Below are positions 63,759 to 64,000 of a stretch of DNA of 64,000 nucleotides, one piece after another. Made by a program: the position numbers and the translations under genes. The notes under the pieces are model-generated. The model was not told where the DNA came from. It did no database searches and worked only from the letters and a program-made list of their open reading frames with translations. The DNA is from Marinobacter halodurans (GTDB lineage Bacteria; Pseudomonadota; Gammaproteobacteria; Pseudomonadales; Oleiphilaceae). How positions within the stretch are numbered: position 1 is the stretch's first letter; every line of letters begins with the position of its first letter. Where the stretch lies: contig NZ_SJDL01000022.1 of NCBI RefSeq assembly GCF_004327985.1, forward strand, positions 21,075 to 85,074, in the 5' to 3' direction.

Positions 63759-64000
63759 ATCGAGTAGGAGGGGGAGTCACCTCCCCCGTCCTCTCACACC
63801 ACCGGGCATACGGTTCCGTACCACGGCGGTTCATGGTTGGCTCTGAAGCCGGTTCATCGTATCCAGCAAACTGACCAGAGACAGGCGGTCGAACACCTTC
63901 TTGGGCAGGGCCGCGTTCATATGCGACGCGCCACTATTCCACCAAGGTCCACGACCATTCATCGCGCTTGTCCAAGCCCTCGGCTCGGGTAGTCCGAGCC
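63759..64000 (-). mobile_element. Group II intron, 3' end (5' part outside the window)
   Basis: On the minus strand the sequence runs from the end of the intron-encoded protein into domain V (63797-63832; GAACCGCCG ... CGGTGGTG with GGTACGGAACCGTATGCC) and domain VI (63759-63796). Domain VI has a GGGGGAG/CTCCCCC stem and the CTCCTACTCGAT end, where the bulged A would be the branch point. The layout and end sequence match class C bacterial introns, which insert after terminators. The intron points toward the TAXI operon, ending about 130 bases before its first gene. The exact 3' splice base is inferred from the family. Confidence 0.9.
63831..64000 (-). CDS. ltrA: Group II intron reverse transcriptase/maturase, C-terminal fragment
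   Basis: The last 56 codons of the intron-encoded protein are visible and end at TGA 63831-63833. The translated end includes AWTSAMNGRGPWWNSGASHM and the tail NAALPKKVFDRLSLVSLLDT, both characteristic of the C-terminus of bacterial group II intron RTs. The stop codon overlaps the start of domain V, as is normal. The frame continues off the right edge; intactness of the RT and maturase domains cannot be judged. Confidence 0.88.
   Translation of the reverse strand, partial: LGLPEPRAWTSAMNGRGPWWNSGASHMNAALPKKVFDRLSLVSLLDTMNRLQSQP

Overview
This 64 kb window is GC-rich chromosomal DNA from a gammaproteobacterium, probably a marine or halophilic heterotroph of the Marinobacter/Oceanospirillales type. 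That placement is an inference from gene content: an Entner-Doudoroff cluster under HexR, a 13-subunit NuoA-N set with fused NuoCD, an EctD-type hydroxylase, and a TAXI-TRAP transporter. Nearly all of it is ordinary core genome with tight, well-spaced genes. Accessory content is limited to a sensory cluster in the middle and a group II intron entering from the right edge.

Region by region: 1-5.4 kb holds central sugar catabolism (end of pyruvate kinase, then eda-pgl-zwf on the minus strand and divergent hexR). 5.6-10.3 kb holds a maltoporin and a lipoprotein pullulanase that would feed alpha-glucan-derived sugars inward. 10.4-19.5 kb is a protein quality control block (ppiD, hupB, lon, clpX, clpP, tig). 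19.8-20.3 kb is a four-gene tRNA operon (Pro, Arg, His, Leu in transcription order) with a strong promoter. 20.6-30.3 kb has folD, glcB, cysS, glnS, ppiB-lpxH, and the divergent fpr/finR pair.

30.6-38.1 kb is a signalling cluster. On the minus strand, one operon encodes a REC-GGDEF response regulator, a TonB-dependent receptor, a small exported YfiR-like (DUF4154-like) protein and a hybrid histidine kinase with a periplasmic CxxC. Divergent from it is a REC-AAA+ regulator with a winged-helix-like tail instead of the usual Fis helix-turn-helix. The layout suggests a signal path from outer membrane through periplasm and inner membrane to c-di-GMP and transcription. It is the best candidate here for an under-described system.

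38.1-43.2 kb has miaE, acnB behind an unusual leader with two large stem-loops, a YchJ/SEC-C protein, and a lone EctD-like dioxygenase. 43.4-58.4 kb is the full nuo operon (nuoA to nuoN, minus strand). 58.6-63.6 kb is a TAXI receptor / fused TRAP permease / TSUP exporter / quinone oxidoreductase operon. The last 240 bases are the 3' end of a group II intron with the C-terminus of its reverse transcriptase.

All functional calls rest on motifs and length read by eye; no database search was possible.
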